DNA from: Methylobacterium sp. J-078
Lineage (GTDB): Bacteria; Pseudomonadota; Alphaproteobacteria; Rhizobiales; Beijerinckiaceae
Length of the DNA: 64,000 nucleotides
Reading direction: 5' to 3'
Assembly: GCF_022829285.1 (NCBI RefSeq)
Contig: NZ_JAKSYI010000069.1
Span: 211,913-275,912 of the forward strand
A model generated the notes under the pieces. It searched no databases, had not been told where the DNA came from, and saw only the letters and a list, made by a program, of their open reading frames with translations. How positions within the stretch are numbered: the first letter of the stretch is position 1; each line of letters starts with the position of its first letter. The translations under genes were made by a program, and so were the position numbers. Shown here piece by piece: positions 1 through 9,914 of the stretch.

Positions 1-275
1 GCCCGGTCATCGAGAAGCTGATCACGCTGGGCAAGACCGACACCCTGCACGCCCGCCGCCTCGCCATGTCGCAGATCCGCGACGCGGACATGGTCCGCAA
101 GCTCTTCGCCGTGATCGGCCCGCGCTACAACACCCGTCCGGGCGGCTACTGCCGCATCATGAAGGCGGGCTTCCGCTACGGCGACAACGCTCCCCTCGCC
201 GTGATCGAGTTCGTCGATCGCGACGTTGATGCCCGCGGCAAGGATTCCGGTCAGATCGTGGACGAGGCCGCCTGA
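1..275 (+). CDS. rplQ: 50S ribosomal protein L17, C-terminal part
   Basis: The window opens inside this gene; 90 or so C-terminal residues are present in the frame that begins at base 3. L17 is a component of the large ribosomal subunit near the exit tunnel. The conserved L17 core is visible: [16 protein letters not shown], then [16 protein letters not shown], then [17 protein letters not shown], with a short acidic alphaproteobacterial tail ending VDEAA. In most bacteria rplQ closes the alpha operon after rpoA, which fits the strong intrinsic terminator 30 bases downstream. The start codon is outside the window. The family assignment is very secure. Confidence 0.97.
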   Translation, partial: PVIEKLITLGKTDTLHARRLAMSQIRDADMVRKLFAVIGPRYNTRPGGYCRIMKAGFRYGDNAPLAVIEFVDRDVDARGKDSGQIVDEAA

Positions 276-304
276 GCGGTTCGCCCGGCAAAGGAGTTGA
301 GACA

Positions 305-329
305 GGCGGCCTCCGGGCCGCCTTTTTTT
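305..329 (+). terminator. Intrinsic terminator after rplQ
   Basis: A GGCGGCC/GGCCGCC-type GC stem with a short loop is followed directly by seven T residues. It lies 30 bases after the rplQ stop codon and would end the ribosomal protein operon. The next gene downstream is on the other strand and ends at 461, so the element may also shield the two convergent units. Confidence 0.9.
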
Positions 330-460
330 ATGTCTGGACCGGATGGCCGGTCATACCGTCGATCGCTTCGGTCGGCACGGTCTGAAAAGGCTCCCCCTCC
401 CGGGTGCGAGAGGGGGCCCGCGCGCCTGCACGAAGCCTGATGGATCGACCGGAGAGGGCT

Positions 461-2317
461 TCAGGCCGCCCGGTCGAGGAGGCGCGAGACCTCCGCCGCG
501 AGATCAACGGATTCGAAGGGCTTGCGCAGGACGGGCAAGTCGGCCGGGATCGGGATCGCCTCGGCATGTCCGGTGACGATGAGGACCGGCATCGTGGCCC
601 AGCGCGCGCGCGCGATCTCGGCGAGTTCCACCCCGGTCATGCCCGGCATGGCAAGGTCGGCCACCATGAGGTCGAAGCCCTCGCGCTCCAAGAGCAACAG
701 GGCGGAGGCGCCGTCGGCGGCCTCGCTCTCGGTATAGCCGAAGCTCGACAGGAACGAGGCGGTCACGTGCCGGACCTCGGCGTCGTCGTCGACGACGAGG
801 ATGCGGGCGGCGCGGGTGGCGGGGCGGGCGGCCGGGGCACGCGCGGCCTCGGCCGGGCTCGCGGCATCGGCCCGCGGCAGCACGATCTCGACGCGGGTGC
901 CGGCGCCGGGCGCGCTCGCGATGCGCAGGCGCCCGGCGGATTGCTGGGCGAGACCGAAAACCATGGCGAGGCCGAGCCCGGTGCCCTGGCCCACCGACTT
1001 GGTGGTGAAGAAGGGCTCGCAGACCCGGGCCAGGATCTCGGGGGCGATGCCACTCCCCGAATCGGCGATCTCGACGCCCATGTAGTCGCCCGGCACCAGG
1101 TCCGGGTCGTCGTCGATCCGCAGGATGCGGGTCGCGATGCGGATCGTGCCGCCCTCCGGCATCGCATCGCGGGCGTTGATGCAGAGGTTGAGGATCGCGA
1201 GTTCGAGCTGGTCCGGGTCGACGCAGGCGGCCGGCGCCTCCGGGGCGAGGCGAGTCTCCACGGCGACGAGGCCGCCGAGGCTTCCCCCCAGCAGATCGTG
1301 CATACCCACGATCAGGCCGTTCACGTCCACCGCCCGGGGCCGCAGATCCCGTGAGCGGCTGAAGCTGAGGAGGCGGCGGGTCAGGGTGGCGCCCCGCTGG
1401 GCCGCCTGCGTGGCGTTGGTGACGAGGCGCTGGACGCGGGGCTGGTCGGCGATTTTGGGGCCCACGAGTTCGAGGCTGCCGAGGATCGCCGTCAGCAGAT
1501 TGTTGAAGTCGTGCGCGATGCCGCCCGCGAGGGTCCCGAGGGCCTGCATCTTGTCGGACTGGCGCAGGCGCGCCTCGAGGGACTTCTGCTCGGTGACGTC
1601 CCGCTCGATCGTGGCGAGGTGGGTGATCGCTCCCGCGCCGTTGCGGATCGGAACGCGGGTGACGTGGCGCCAGCGCTCGGCGCCGATCGCGCCCTGGGCC
1701 AACAGGGTGTCGGCCGGCTCGCCGCGCGCCATCACGGCCGCGTCCGCCGCCCACAGGGCCGCGCCGTCGCCGGCGAGGGAATCCTCCGTCCGGCCGAGGC
1801 AGGCGGAAACGCTCTGCCCGAGGGCGTCCGCCTTGCGGGCGTTGAGGCGCACGAAGCGCCCCTCCGCGTCCTTGAAGGAGATGGCGTCCTCGGCATTGTC
1901 GAGGAGGCCGCGCAGCAGGGCGCGCTCGGTGGCCAGTTCGCGGGCGAGCGCGTGGCGCTCGTAGGCCTGGCGCACGGTGTTGCGCAGCAGGGCCGCGTCC
2001 CAGGGCTTGGTGGCGTAGCCGGTGATGCCGCCCTGATTGAGGGCCGCCACCACGGCGCTCATGTCGGCGTAGCCGGTGAGCAGGATCGCCTGGGCGTCGT
2101 GGATCTTGCGGGCCTCGGCCAGCATGGCGTCGCCGGTCATCCCGGGCATGCGCTGGTCGGAGAGGATGACGGCGATCTCGGGCGTGGCCGCCAGGATCGC
2201 CAGGGCCTCGGCGGGCTTCGTCGTGGTGAGGACGCGGTACTCGTCCTCGAACAGGTCCTCGAGGGCGATCAGGATGTCCGGCTCGTCGTCGACGGCCAGG
2301 ATCGTGCCTTGTGACAT
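461..2317 (-). CDS. Hybrid histidine kinase: REC-PAS-HisKA-HATPase-REC
   Basis: A cytoplasmic hybrid sensor kinase of 618 residues, with no membrane segment. It has an N-terminal receiver (acceptor Asp54 in SDQRMPG), a PAS domain (about 130-245), a HisKA dimerisation domain with phospho-His269 in GGIAHDFNNLL, an HATPase domain (N box near 375-385, DSGSGI and GTGLGLA) and a C-terminal receiver with Asp554 in VADLAMPGM. It is the last gene of a leftward chemosensory-like operon. Its predecessor's stop overlaps an alternative TTG start two codons upstream (2323), so translational coupling is likely; I chose the ATG at 2317. By position it is a candidate output of the CheA-like kinase upstream, acting through its first receiver. 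That role is inferred; the domain calls are clear. Confidence 0.9.
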   Translation of the reverse strand: MSQGTILAVDDEPDILIALEDLFEDEYRVLTTTKPAEALAILAATPEIAVILSDQRMPGMTGDAMLAEARKIHDAQAILLTGYADMSAVVAALNQGGITGYATKPWDAALLRNTVRQAYERHALARELATERALLRGLLDNAEDAISFKDAEGRFVRLNARKADALGQSVSACLGRTEDSLAGDGAALWAADAAVMARGEPADTLLAQGAIGAERWRHVTRVPIRNGAGAITHLATIERDVTEQKSLEARLRQSDKMQALGTLAGGIAHDFNNLLTAILGSLELVGPKIADQPRVQRLVTNATQAAQRGATLTRRLLSFSRSRDLRPRAVDVNGLIVGMHDLLGGSLGGLVAVETRLAPEAPAACVDPDQLELAILNLCINARDAMPEGGTIRIATRILRIDDDPDLVPGDYMGVEIADSGSGIAPEILARVCEPFFTTKSVGQGTGLGLAMVFGLAQQSAGRLRIASAPGAGTRVEIVLPRADAASPAEAARAPAARPATRAARILVVDDDAEVRHVTASFLSSFGYTESEAADGASALLLLEREGFDLMVADLAMPGMTGVELAEIARARWATMPVLIVTGHAEAIPIPADLPVLRKPFESVDLAAEVSRLLDRAA

Positions 2318-2319
2318 GC

Positions 2320-4032
2320 TCAATCCGTCTGCCGTGGAATACCGATCACGAAACAGGCTCCGCCCCCGGCCGCAGCCTCGACGCTGAGCGAGCCGCTATG
2401 CGCCTGTACCACACTGTAGGCAATCGCGAGGCCGAGGCCGGTTCCGGACCCCACGGGCTTCGTCGTGAAGAAGGGCTCGAAGATCTTCTCGCGCAGCGCC
2501 TCGGGGATGCCCGGCCCGGTGTCGCTGATGCGGATGACGTCGGTCTCGGGCGCGGCGCGGGTCTCGATCCGGATCGTCCCGCCCTCCGGCATGGCGTCGG
2601 CGGCGTTGCCCAGGATGTTCATCACCACCTGATTGAGCAGGGCGGGGGTGCAGTGGATCTCGGCCCGGCCGGTGAGATCGCGCTCCACGGCGATCCGGTC
2701 ACCGAGCTTGTGCTGGATCAGCGCCAGCACGGTCTCGATCGCCTCCGGCACGTGGACGCGGGTGCGTTCCCCCTCGTCGAGGCGGGAGAACTTGCGCAGG
2801 TTGAGTACGAGGTCCTGGATGCGGGTCAGGCCCATCCGCATCGCCCCGACCCGGTCGCCGCACTTCTGCAGGCGGCGGGCGCTATCGGGCGAGGCGGGAT
2901 CGGCGGCGACCTCGCCGAGAATGCGCTCCACCGTGCCCTGATGCGCCAGGATGAAGGCCAGGGGATTGTTGATCTCGTGGGCGATGCCCGCCACGAGTTC
3001 GCCGAGGGACGCCATCTTGGCCGCCTGGACGAGCTTGGCCTGCGCGTCGGTGAGCTTGCGGTTGGCGGTGGCGAGATCGGCGTTGGCCTGTTCGAGGGCG
3101 CCGGCCAGAGCCGCGCGCGCCTCGGCCGCCTCCGCCTCGGCACGGGCGCGCTCCAGGGCGCGCTCCCGGTCGCCGAACTCCCCGGCGATGCGGCGGTCGT
3201 CCTCCTCCAGGAGCTTACGCCGCACGAGGCTGCGCACGCGCATGACGAGGATCTCGCCGTCGGATTTCGAGACGACGTCGTCGGCGCCGGCCGCGAAGGC
3301 CTCCACCAGGAAGTCCTTGGCCGGCTGCGTCCCCGCGATGCCGACCACCTGGAAGGTCGGCGCCCCCGCCTCCCGCCCGGCGAGGCCCGCGACCCGGCGC
3401 GCGTCGATGGCCCGGCACAGGGCGAGGCCGTCGTAGCCGGTGCCGAGGAGGTCGATGGTCACGCAGTCGAAGGCGGCCCCGTCCGCGTCGAGGGCGGCGA
3501 GCGCCGCGTCGTGGCCCTCGGCGGTGGCGACCTCGTGGCCCTCATGCGCCAGGAGGCCGGTGAGGTAAGTGCGGTAGGTGGCGCTGGCATCCACCACGAG
3601 GACGCGCCCGCGCCGGAAGGCCGAGCTTCCGGGCCCGTCGCCACTGCCCCGGCGCTCCCGCAGGAGCGCGCGGATGCGCAGGACGAGGAGGTCGCGATCG
3701 GCGGATTTCGCCACGTAGGCGTCGGCCCCGCTCTCCAGGCCCTGGCGCTCGCCGTCGCGGGCGCCGGTGAGCATGAGCAGGGGCAGGGCGCGGGTGCGCA
3801 GGGAGAGACGGAGCTGGCGGGCGAACTCGTCGCCGTTCATGCCAGGCAGGTGGTGGTCGGCCACTACGAGGTCGGGCAGGCGGGTGTTGAGGTGGTCGAG
3901 CGCCGCCTCGGCGGTCGCGCAGCGCTCCACCGAAAAGCCCTTCGATTCGAGGAGGAGGCGCAGTTCGAGGGCCTGGGTCTCGGAATCCTCGACCAGGAGC
4001 AGGCGGGGCAGGGTCTCGGCGGTCTCGCTCAT
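2320..4032 (-). CDS. Double-receiver histidine kinase (REC-REC-HisKA-HATPase)
   Basis: A 570-residue soluble signalling protein. Receiver 1 has Asp59 in VADHHLPGM. Receiver 2 (about 142-270) has Asp194 in [12 protein letters not shown] coiled coil rich in Ala, Glu and Arg (about 275-335) leads into a HisKA domain with phospho-His352 in [10 protein letters not shown] and an HATPase domain ending in GTGLGLAI. The start ATG overlaps the cheB stop as ATGA (4029-4032), and its own stop abuts the next kinase gene, so it belongs to the che-like operon. In classic Wsp clusters this slot is a response regulator with a GGDEF domain (WspR). Here receivers fused to a kinase take that place, suggesting that CheA phosphotransfer feeds a second phosphorelay. 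This wiring is inferred from gene order. Confidence 0.9.
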   Translation of the reverse strand: MSETAETLPRLLLVEDSETQALELRLLLESKGFSVERCATAEAALDHLNTRLPDLVVADHHLPGMNGDEFARQLRLSLRTRALPLLMLTGARDGERQGLESGADAYVAKSADRDLLVLRIRALLRERRGSGDGPGSSAFRRGRVLVVDASATYRTYLTGLLAHEGHEVATAEGHDAALAALDADGAAFDCVTIDLLGTGYDGLALCRAIDARRVAGLAGREAGAPTFQVVGIAGTQPAKDFLVEAFAAGADDVVSKSDGEILVMRVRSLVRRKLLEEDDRRIAGEFGDRERALERARAEAEAAEARAALAGALEQANADLATANRKLTDAQAKLVQAAKMASLGELVAGIAHEINNPLAFILAHQGTVERILGEVAADPASPDSARRLQKCGDRVGAMRMGLTRIQDLVLNLRKFSRLDEGERTRVHVPEAIETVLALIQHKLGDRIAVERDLTGRAEIHCTPALLNQVVMNILGNAADAMPEGGTIRIETRAAPETDVIRISDTGPGIPEALREKIFEPFFTTKPVGSGTGLGLAIAYSVVQAHSGSLSVEAAAGGGACFVIGIPRQTD

Positions 4033-5120
4033 GGGCCGCCCTCCGCGAGGCGCGCGAGGTGGGCGGCGATCCGGTCGAGGGGCAGCACGGTGCCGGCGGC
4101 CGACAGGCGGATCGCGGCCGCCGGCATGCCGAACACCACGGCCGTGCTCTCGTCCTCCGCGATGGTCAGCGCGCCGGCCTGGCGCATGTCGAGGAGGCCG
4201 GTGGCGCCGTCCTCCCCCATCCCGGTCAGGAGGACGCCGACGCCGCGCCCACCCGCGTGCCGGGCCACCGAGCGGAACAGCGCGGTGGCCGCCGGGCGCT
4301 GGCCGCCCACCGGGGCGGCGTCGGTGATGCGCAGGTGGCCGGCCGGGCCGAGTTCGAGGTGACGGTCACCCGGCGCCACGTAGACGTGCCCGGCCTCGGC
4401 CCGCTCGCCGTCACGGGCGACGGACACGGCGAGGCCGACGACGCCGTTCAGCCAGGCAGCGAAGCCCTCCATGAAGGCGCCGCCCATGTGCTGGACCACG
4501 AGGACGGGCAGGGGATAGCTTGCCGGGAGGCCTCCGATGACCCGGGCCAGCGCCGGGGGGCCGCCGGTTGAGGCGGCGAGCGCGAGCACGCTCGCGGCCT
4601 CAGGCACCCGGAGGGCCGCCGCGACCGGCGCCGGGGCGGCGCTCCGCCCGGCCCATTCCGAGCCGATCGGCCGGCGCCGGATGACCGGCACCGCCGCCAT
4701 GATGCGCAGCTGCGTGCAGATCTCGGTGGCGACCGCGTCGTAGCCCGCATGCGTCGTCGCCACCGGCTTCTCGACCACCGAGAGCGCCCCGGCCCGCAGG
4801 GCGTTCATCGAAATGCGCAGGGAGGAATCCTCGATCGAATCGGCGATGACCACGATCGGCGTCGGCCGCTCGGCCATGATCCGCCGCGTCGTCTCCAGGC
4901 CGTCGATGCCGGGGAGCCGGATGTCCATGGAGACGACGTCCGGCCGGGTCTGGCCGATGGTGGCCAGGGCCTCCTCGCCGGAGGCGACCGCCGCCACCAC
5001 CTCCAGGCGCGGATCGCGGCCGACGATGTGGATGAGGAGCTGGCGCACCACGAGGGAATCCTCGACCAGCATCACCCGGACCCGCGCGGGCGCGGGCTTG
5101 TCCTGCTCGTGTGCGGTCAC
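4029..5120 (-). CDS. cheB: Chemotaxis-type protein-glutamate methylesterase CheB
   Basis: 363 residues: a receiver domain (phospho-acceptor Asp66 in VVSMDIRLPG) joined to a CheB methylesterase domain. The catalytic triad is visible as Ser184 (LAASTGGPPAL), His211 (VVQHMGG) and Asp304 (GMGEDGATGL). The enzyme removes methyl groups from, or deamidates, receptor glutamates when its receiver is phosphorylated by CheA, and so mediates adaptation. I place the start at the GTG at 5120, which overlaps the cheA stop as GTGA; the same frame stays open far upstream but only as the antisense-like shadow of cheA. In a Wsp-type operon this gene would be wspF. Confidence 0.94.
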   Translation of the reverse strand: MTAHEQDKPAPARVRVMLVEDSLVVRQLLIHIVGRDPRLEVVAAVASGEEALATIGQTRPDVVSMDIRLPGIDGLETTRRIMAERPTPIVVIADSIEDSSLRISMNALRAGALSVVEKPVATTHAGYDAVATEICTQLRIMAAVPVIRRRPIGSEWAGRSAAPAPVAAALRVPEAASVLALAASTGGPPALARVIGGLPASYPLPVLVVQHMGGAFMEGFAAWLNGVVGLAVSVARDGERAEAGHVYVAPGDRHLELGPAGHLRITDAAPVGGQRPAATALFRSVARHAGGRGVGVLLTGMGEDGATGLLDMRQAGALTIAEDESTAVVFGMPAAAIRLSAAGTVLPLDRIAAHLARLAEGGP

Positions 5121-7477
5121 AGCAACTGCCTGATGGTGTCGAGGAGCTGGCGCTGGTCGAAGGTCTGCTTGGTCAGGTAGGCGTCGGCCCCGAGTTCGAG
5201 GCCGCGCGCCACGTCCTCGGCGTCGCCCCGCGAGGTCATCAGGATGATGGGCAGGCGGGCGAAGGCCTCGTCGGCCCGCAGGGCCTTCACCAGGCCGAAG
5301 CCGTCGAGGCGCGGCATCTCCACGTCGGCGACCACGAGGTCCACGGGCTCGATACCCGCCCGCAGGCGGTCGAGCGCATCCTGGCCGTCGACGCAGACGA
5401 CGACGCGGTACCCGGCCGCTTCCAAGATGCCCTTCTCCAACGTCCGCGTCGTAATGGAATCGTCGACCACGAGGATCGTCGAACGTGGCGCCTGGGCGAT
5501 CGTTCCGCGCGGGCCTGTGGGTTCCGGCGCCGCACCGCGCCCCGTTTCCCCGGCCCGCGCCACGAGGCCGTCGGCATCGAGCACCAAGGCCGGCCGGTCC
5601 CCCGCCAGGATCACGGTTCCGGAGACGAGGCGCGGATCGGCGCCGATGGGCGGGGCCGGCAGCACCCGCAGGGTGCGCACGTCCGAGAGCCCGTCCACCG
5701 TCAGGACGCAGCGGCGCCCGGCGCCCCGCAGCAGGATGGCGGGGCGCGTGCCGCCCAACTCCGGCTCGGTTGCCCCGGCGAGGCCGAGCAGGCTGCGCAG
5801 GTCGAGGACCGGCAGGGTCGCGTCCGCCCCCTCGATCCTCAGCCGGGTGACGAGGCGGCCCATGGCCGGGGTCAGGTCGCCGGGGGACAGGCTCAGAAGG
5901 CGCTCGGCGGCCGCGCTCGGCAGGGCGTAGGTGACGCCGCCCGCCTCCACCAGCAGCATCGCCCTTTGGGCCGCCGAGAGCGGCAGGCTCATGGCGAGTT
6001 CGGTGCCGAAGGGCGCGCGGGCCGCAAGCCGGACGCTGCCGCCGAGGCGGCGGGCGGCATCGGCCACCACCGAGAGGCCCATGCCCCGGCCCGACAGGGT
6101 GTCGACGGCGGCGGCCGTGGAGAAACCGGGCTCGAAGACCAGGGCGAGGAGCGCCTCGCGCTCCGGCTCGGCCCCGGGGGCGAGCAGGCCCCGGCGCCGG
6201 GCGGTCTCGGCGATGGCGGCGAGGTCCGGGCCGCGCCCGTCGTCGTGGATCCGGATCAGAAGGCGCGCGCCCTGCACGCTCACGTCGAGGCCGATGGCGA
6301 GCGCGCTCGGCTTGCCCTGGTCCCGGCGCGCCTCGGGCGCGTCGGCCCCGTGGCTGAGGGCGTTGCGCAGGGCGTGCAGCACCGGGTCCTTCAGGACCTG
6401 GAGCATGGCCCGGTCGACCGGCAGTTCGAGGCCGCGCGCCGTGACGGCGATCTCGCGGCCGGCCTCGCGGGCCAGATCCCGCAGGGCCCGGGGGAAGCCG
6501 CCGAAGGCCGTCTCGGCGGGCACGAGGGCGAGGCGCTCGGCCTCCCCGGAGACCCGCGCCATCGCGCCCTCTACGGATGCGGCAACGGCGCCGCGCAGCC
6601 GCGACACCTCGGCGGCGTCCCGCGACAGGGCGAGGAGGCCGGCCTCGAGGCTGCGCCACTCCGCGTCGGACCGGGTCTCCGTCCGCTCGGTCGATGCTGG
6701 CGTCGATACTGGCGTCGATGCCTTGGCCGAACCCGACCGGCGGCGCGCGGCCGCGCCACCCCGCAGGCCCTCTGCGAGGCGGGCGAGGTCGGCCGCGCGG
6801 CGCGCGAGGCGGCCGAGGCCCTCCGCCACCTGGGTCTCGCCGCCGAGCGCGCTGGCGAGGTCGTGCGTGGCGCGCGTCAGGGCCTCGATCGCCTCCGCCG
6901 GCACGCGCAGGAGCCCCTGCGGGCCCTCGGCGGGACCGGCCTGGGGTATTTCTACAGCACCGGCCTGCGGCGCTTGGGCGGCACTGGCCTGCGGCGCTTC
7001 GGCGGGTTGGTCCACCGGGACGGGCCGGGCTAGCGAGGGTTTCTCGGGGAGAACCGGTTCGGGCGGGGCAGGGGTGGGGGCCGCGGGGGGCTCGGGCGCG
7101 GCGGCCGGGTCGAGGGTCCGGTCCAGGGCCGCCAGCGCATCCCCCGGCATGTCCGGCCCGGCCCCGTCGGTGAGCCCGGCGACGTAAGCCTCGATCCGGT
7201 CGAGGGCGAGGTGGACGGCGGCCGTGTCGGTCCGCGACAGGCCCGCGTCCTGAGCGGCCACGCGCTCGAACAAGGCCTCCAGGCGGTGGGCCACGGCCTC
7301 CACCGCCGGCAGGTCGACGGCGCGCGAGGCGCCCTTCAGGCTGTGGGCGCGCCGGAAGACGTCGTTCCAGTCCGGCCCGGATTCGGCCGTACCGCCGGCC
7401 AGGGCGTCGCGGATCGCGTCGATGTGCTCGCGATGCTCGACCTCGAAGGCCGCGAGGAGCAGCTGGCGGATGTCCAT
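5117..7477 (-). CDS. CheA-type histidine kinase with C-terminal receiver (WspE-like)
   Basis: 786 residues. An N-terminal Hpt domain carries phospho-His45 (RAHSLKGASR). A long Ala/Pro-rich linker (about 110-190) follows, then a dimerisation/HATPase region (N box LHALRNALSHGAD, G box RGMGLSVV), a CheW-like regulatory domain (about 490-640) and a C-terminal receiver with Asp718 in VADVEMPR. A receiver fused to CheA is typical of WspE, FrzE and other non-flagellar chemosensory kinases. It lies 21 bases after the receptor gene and overlaps cheB by GTGA. A 12-base direct repeat (GGACATCCGCCA) occurs just before and at the start codon, so a slipped duplication may have shaped the start region. The kinase would take receptor signals and phosphorylate CheB and the downstream receivers. 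Confidence 0.93.
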   Translation of the reverse strand: MDIRQLLLAAFEVEHREHIDAIRDALAGGTAESGPDWNDVFRRAHSLKGASRAVDLPAVEAVAHRLEALFERVAAQDAGLSRTDTAAVHLALDRIEAYVAGLTDGAGPDMPGDALAALDRTLDPAAAPEPPAAPTPAPPEPVLPEKPSLARPVPVDQPAEAPQASAAQAPQAGAVEIPQAGPAEGPQGLLRVPAEAIEALTRATHDLASALGGETQVAEGLGRLARRAADLARLAEGLRGGAAARRRSGSAKASTPVSTPASTERTETRSDAEWRSLEAGLLALSRDAAEVSRLRGAVAASVEGAMARVSGEAERLALVPAETAFGGFPRALRDLAREAGREIAVTARGLELPVDRAMLQVLKDPVLHALRNALSHGADAPEARRDQGKPSALAIGLDVSVQGARLLIRIHDDGRGPDLAAIAETARRRGLLAPGAEPEREALLALVFEPGFSTAAAVDTLSGRGMGLSVVADAARRLGGSVRLAARAPFGTELAMSLPLSAAQRAMLLVEAGGVTYALPSAAAERLLSLSPGDLTPAMGRLVTRLRIEGADATLPVLDLRSLLGLAGATEPELGGTRPAILLRGAGRRCVLTVDGLSDVRTLRVLPAPPIGADPRLVSGTVILAGDRPALVLDADGLVARAGETGRGAAPEPTGPRGTIAQAPRSTILVVDDSITTRTLEKGILEAAGYRVVVCVDGQDALDRLRAGIEPVDLVVADVEMPRLDGFGLVKALRADEAFARLPIILMTSRGDAEDVARGLELGADAYLTKQTFDQRQLLDTIRQLL

Positions 7478-7498
7478 TTGGCGGATGTCCTTGCCGCC

Positions 7499-9169
7499 TC
7501 AGTGCCGGTAGCGCTCGGCCAGCGTCATCAGGGCCTGGGCCAGCTCGGTGAGGTTGGCGGAGGCCGCCTCGACCTCGCGGGTGCCGGCCGCCGTCTGCTG
7601 GCTCGCCTGCCGGATGTTCTGGAGGGCACCCATCACCTGCTCGATGCCGAGCTGCTGCTGGTTGGTCGAGGCCACGATCTGCTGGAAGGTCTGCACGCTC
7701 TCCTCGACCCGGGCGGTGATCTCCTCGATCGTGCGCTGCGTGGTGTCGGAGCGGGCCTTGCCGGTGGCCGCGCGCTTGACCGCCTCCTCGGTGAGCATGA
7801 CCGAGGTGTTGATGCCCCGCTGGATCTCGCCCAGGATCGTGCGCACCTGGCCCGTGGCGGCCTTGGCCTGGTCGGCGAGCAGCTTCATCTCGGAGGCCAC
7901 CACCGCGAAGCTGCGTCCGCTCTCGCCGGCCGCCGCCGCCTCGATGGCGGCGTTCAGCGCCAGGAGGTGGGTGCGCTCCGAGATGTCGTTGACGGTGGTG
8001 ATGATGTCGCCGATCGCCTGGGTCTTCTCAGAGAGGGCGACGATGTTGCCGGCCACCGCCTCGGCCTGCTCGCGGATCGAGTCCATGGCGCGGGCCGTGT
8101 CGGCCACCGCACGCAGGCCGGCGCGGGAGGTCTGGGCAGTGGATTGCGCCGTGGCGATGACCTCGCCGGCCCGCTTGCCGATCTGGGCGCCCGAATGGGT
8201 GATCTCGTCGACGGTGGCGGCCGTCTCCTGCACGGCAGCGAACTGCTCCTCGACGCTGGCCGCCTGCTCCTGGGCGGAGGCGCGGATCTCGGCCGCCGCC
8301 GCATTGAGATCGGCGGTCGCCGCCCGGTTGGTGCGGGCGAGGTCGGCGAGGCCCGCGACCATCCGGTTGAGGGTGCGGCCGAGGCGGCCGATCTCGTCCT
8401 TGCCCCGGGCGTCGAGGGTGCCCGAGAGGTCGCCCTCGCCGACGCGCTCGGCGAAGGCCATCACCGCCTCGAGGGGCCGCACCACGGCCCGGCTGATCAG
8501 GATTGTGACGAGGATGCTGAGGAGGACGCAGGCGGCCAGGGTCCCCAGGATGGAGAGGCGGCTGCGCTCGTAGAGGTCGGCGACGCTGCGCTGGCCCGCC
8601 GCGATCCCCTCGTCGAGGGCGCTGCGCGTGCGCTCGATGTCGGCCAGGAACATGTCCTGGCTGCGGTTGAGCGCGTCGTTGCGGGCCTCGACGGCGTCGA
8701 TGTCCTTGGCGGCGATGGCGGCGAACTGGGCTTCGCTGGCGGTGCGCAGCTCGCGGAACTCGGCCAGGGCCTCGATCGCGACGCCGTTCAGCTTGCGCCA
8801 GGTCTGGCTGCGCTCCTCGGATGCGGAGCGCGCGCGGTAGCCGTCGCTGGCCCGGATCAGCTCCGCCAGAATCGCGTCGGCCTCGGTGGCGGTCCGGCGC
8901 CAGGCGCCGGAGGCGTCGTCGCGCTCGGGGCCGCCCCGGGCGCGGGCCAGCAGGGCGATGATCGCGTTGCGCCGCTGGAGCCCCATGTCGCGGGCCTTGT
9001 TGGCGAGGTCGTCGAGCTGGCGCGCCACGGTGAGGTCGCGGCTGACGATGGCGTCCGTGGTGTCGCGCACCACGCCGATCTGCCCGAGGGCGTAGAAGCC
9101 CAGCGCCACCACCACGAGGGTGATCGCCACGAAGCCGAGGAGGATGCGTTTTCCGATCGAGATCGACAC
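7499..9169 (-). CDS. Methyl-accepting chemotaxis protein (WspA-like receptor)
   Basis: About 556 residues. A first transmembrane helix ([21 protein letters not shown]) is followed by a periplasmic helical domain of about 170 residues, a second membrane helix ([18 protein letters not shown]), a HAMP domain ([20 protein letters not shown]) and a long cytoplasmic methyl-accepting helical hairpin. The hairpin tip reads [30 protein letters not shown] in fragments, the universal receptor tip that binds CheA and CheW. I favour the GTG start at 9169; a TTG at 9190 in the same frame would add seven residues. It is the only receptor in the cluster, as in Wsp systems, and should set the signal for CheA. 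Its ligand cannot be told from sequence; the four-helix type periplasmic domain fits many stimuli. Confidence 0.92.
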   Translation of the reverse strand: MSISIGKRILLGFVAITLVVVALGFYALGQIGVVRDTTDAIVSRDLTVARQLDDLANKARDMGLQRRNAIIALLARARGGPERDDASGAWRRTATEADAILAELIRASDGYRARSASEERSQTWRKLNGVAIEALAEFRELRTASEAQFAAIAAKDIDAVEARNDALNRSQDMFLADIERTRSALDEGIAAGQRSVADLYERSRLSILGTLAACVLLSILVTILISRAVVRPLEAVMAFAERVGEGDLSGTLDARGKDEIGRLGRTLNRMVAGLADLARTNRAATADLNAAAAEIRASAQEQAASVEEQFAAVQETAATVDEITHSGAQIGKRAGEVIATAQSTAQTSRAGLRAVADTARAMDSIREQAEAVAGNIVALSEKTQAIGDIITTVNDISERTHLLALNAAIEAAAAGESGRSFAVVASEMKLLADQAKAATGQVRTILGEIQRGINTSVMLTEEAVKRAATGKARSDTTQRTIEEITARVEESVQTFQQIVASTNQQQLGIEQVMGALQNIRQASQQTAAGTREVEAASANLTELAQALMTLAERYRH

Positions 9170-9237
9170 AGCTGGCTCAACGCTCCGCAAACCGGCCGGA
9201 CCCCGCGGCGCGCATCGCCCCGCAAGTCGGCCTCATG

Positions 9238-9359
9238 GCAGGTTTCACCGCCATAGGGGCGGCCTCATCGCAGGTTTCGCCGCCATAGGGGCGGCTTCGG
9301 CAGGTTTCGCCGCCATAGGGGCGGCGTCGGCAGGTCTCGCCGCCGGAGGGGCGGCGTCA
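9238..9359. repeat. Four tandem 30-base repeats, each with a hairpin
   Basis: Four head-to-tail copies (9238-9269, 9270-9299, 9300-9329, 9330-9359) of a unit beginning GCAGGTTTCGCCGCC. Each copy contains GCCGCC-ATAGG-GGCGGC, a small self-complementary stem. The first unit is 32 bases, the others 30; the last carries GGAGG in place of ATAGG. They sit in the gap between cheW and the receptor gene, and the cheW stop codon lies in the last bases of copy four. As transcribed, they would form an array of hairpins inside the operon mRNA. Confidence 0.85.
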
Positions 9360-9914
9360 GGCATGGTATCGCCGTACGAGGCGGGGCAGGTCGATGATGA
9401 CGAACGCGGATTCGGCGCCGGGCCCGGCGCCGGCCGGGGCATAGCCCGAAACCGCCTCGGCGCTCAAACCGGCCTCCGCATAGGCCGTGTCGATCGCCGC
9501 CTCGGGGATCTCGGCGACGCCGAGGACCCGGCCGACAGCCACGGCCACCGGGATGGCGGTTCCGCTCACCACCACCACGTGCCCGGCCTCCTGCCCATCC
9601 TCCCTCGCCGGGTCCACCCCCCGCCCCAGGGCGGGCGCCAGGGCCAGGAGGCTGACGACGCGTCCCCCCAGGGCGATGAGGCCGAGAACCGCCGGCGGTG
9701 CGCCGGGCAGGGCGGTCACGGGCCGGGCCGGCAGGACCTGCGCCACCTGGGCCAGCGGCAGGCCGAAGCGGTCGGCCCCGCAGGCGCAGACGAGGTAGGA
9801 CCGGGTCGCGACCGCCGCCTGCGCCTGCCCGCGCCGGGCGAGCACCCGCGCGCGCTCCGCCCGCAGGGCGTCGAGCCGCACGGTCTGCCCGGTGCCGGCA
9901 CGGGTCTGGGTCAC
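9357..9914 (-). CDS. cheW: CheW-type coupling protein
   Basis: 185 residues with a CheW fold: SYLVCACGADRFGLPLAQVAQVL near residue 40, then PPAVLGLIALGGRVVSLLAL, then a C-terminal FVIIDLPRLVRR strand. CheW links receptors to CheA in the signalling array. The GTG start at 9914 overlaps the cheR stop as GTGA. The gene is followed by the tandem hairpin repeats and then the receptor gene. The extended N-terminal helix rich in Arg and Ala is longer than in E. coli CheW. In a Wsp arrangement, this copy downstream of cheR corresponds to WspD. The family assignment is firm, the Wsp letter is inferred. Confidence 0.9.
   Translation of the reverse strand: MTQTRAGTGQTVRLDALRAERARVLARRGQAQAAVATRSYLVCACGADRFGLPLAQVAQVLPARPVTALPGAPPAVLGLIALGGRVVSLLALAPALGRGVDPAREDGQEAGHVVVVSGTAIPVAVAVGRVLGVAEIPEAAIDTAYAEAGLSAEAVSGYAPAGAGPGAESAFVIIDLPRLVRRYHA

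Noticed and set aside
2311..4362. Plus-strand frames opposite the che-like operon
   Set aside because: Long frames opposite GC-rich genes are expected by chance; none has motifs.
5121..6659. In-frame extension of cheB on the minus strand
   Set aside because: It overlaps cheA in another frame, is Arg/Pro-rich and lacks motifs; the GTG at 5120 with GTGA overlap is a better start.
9238..9359. CRISPR-like array
   Set aside because: The units are directly adjacent with no unique spacers, so it is a simple tandem repeat.
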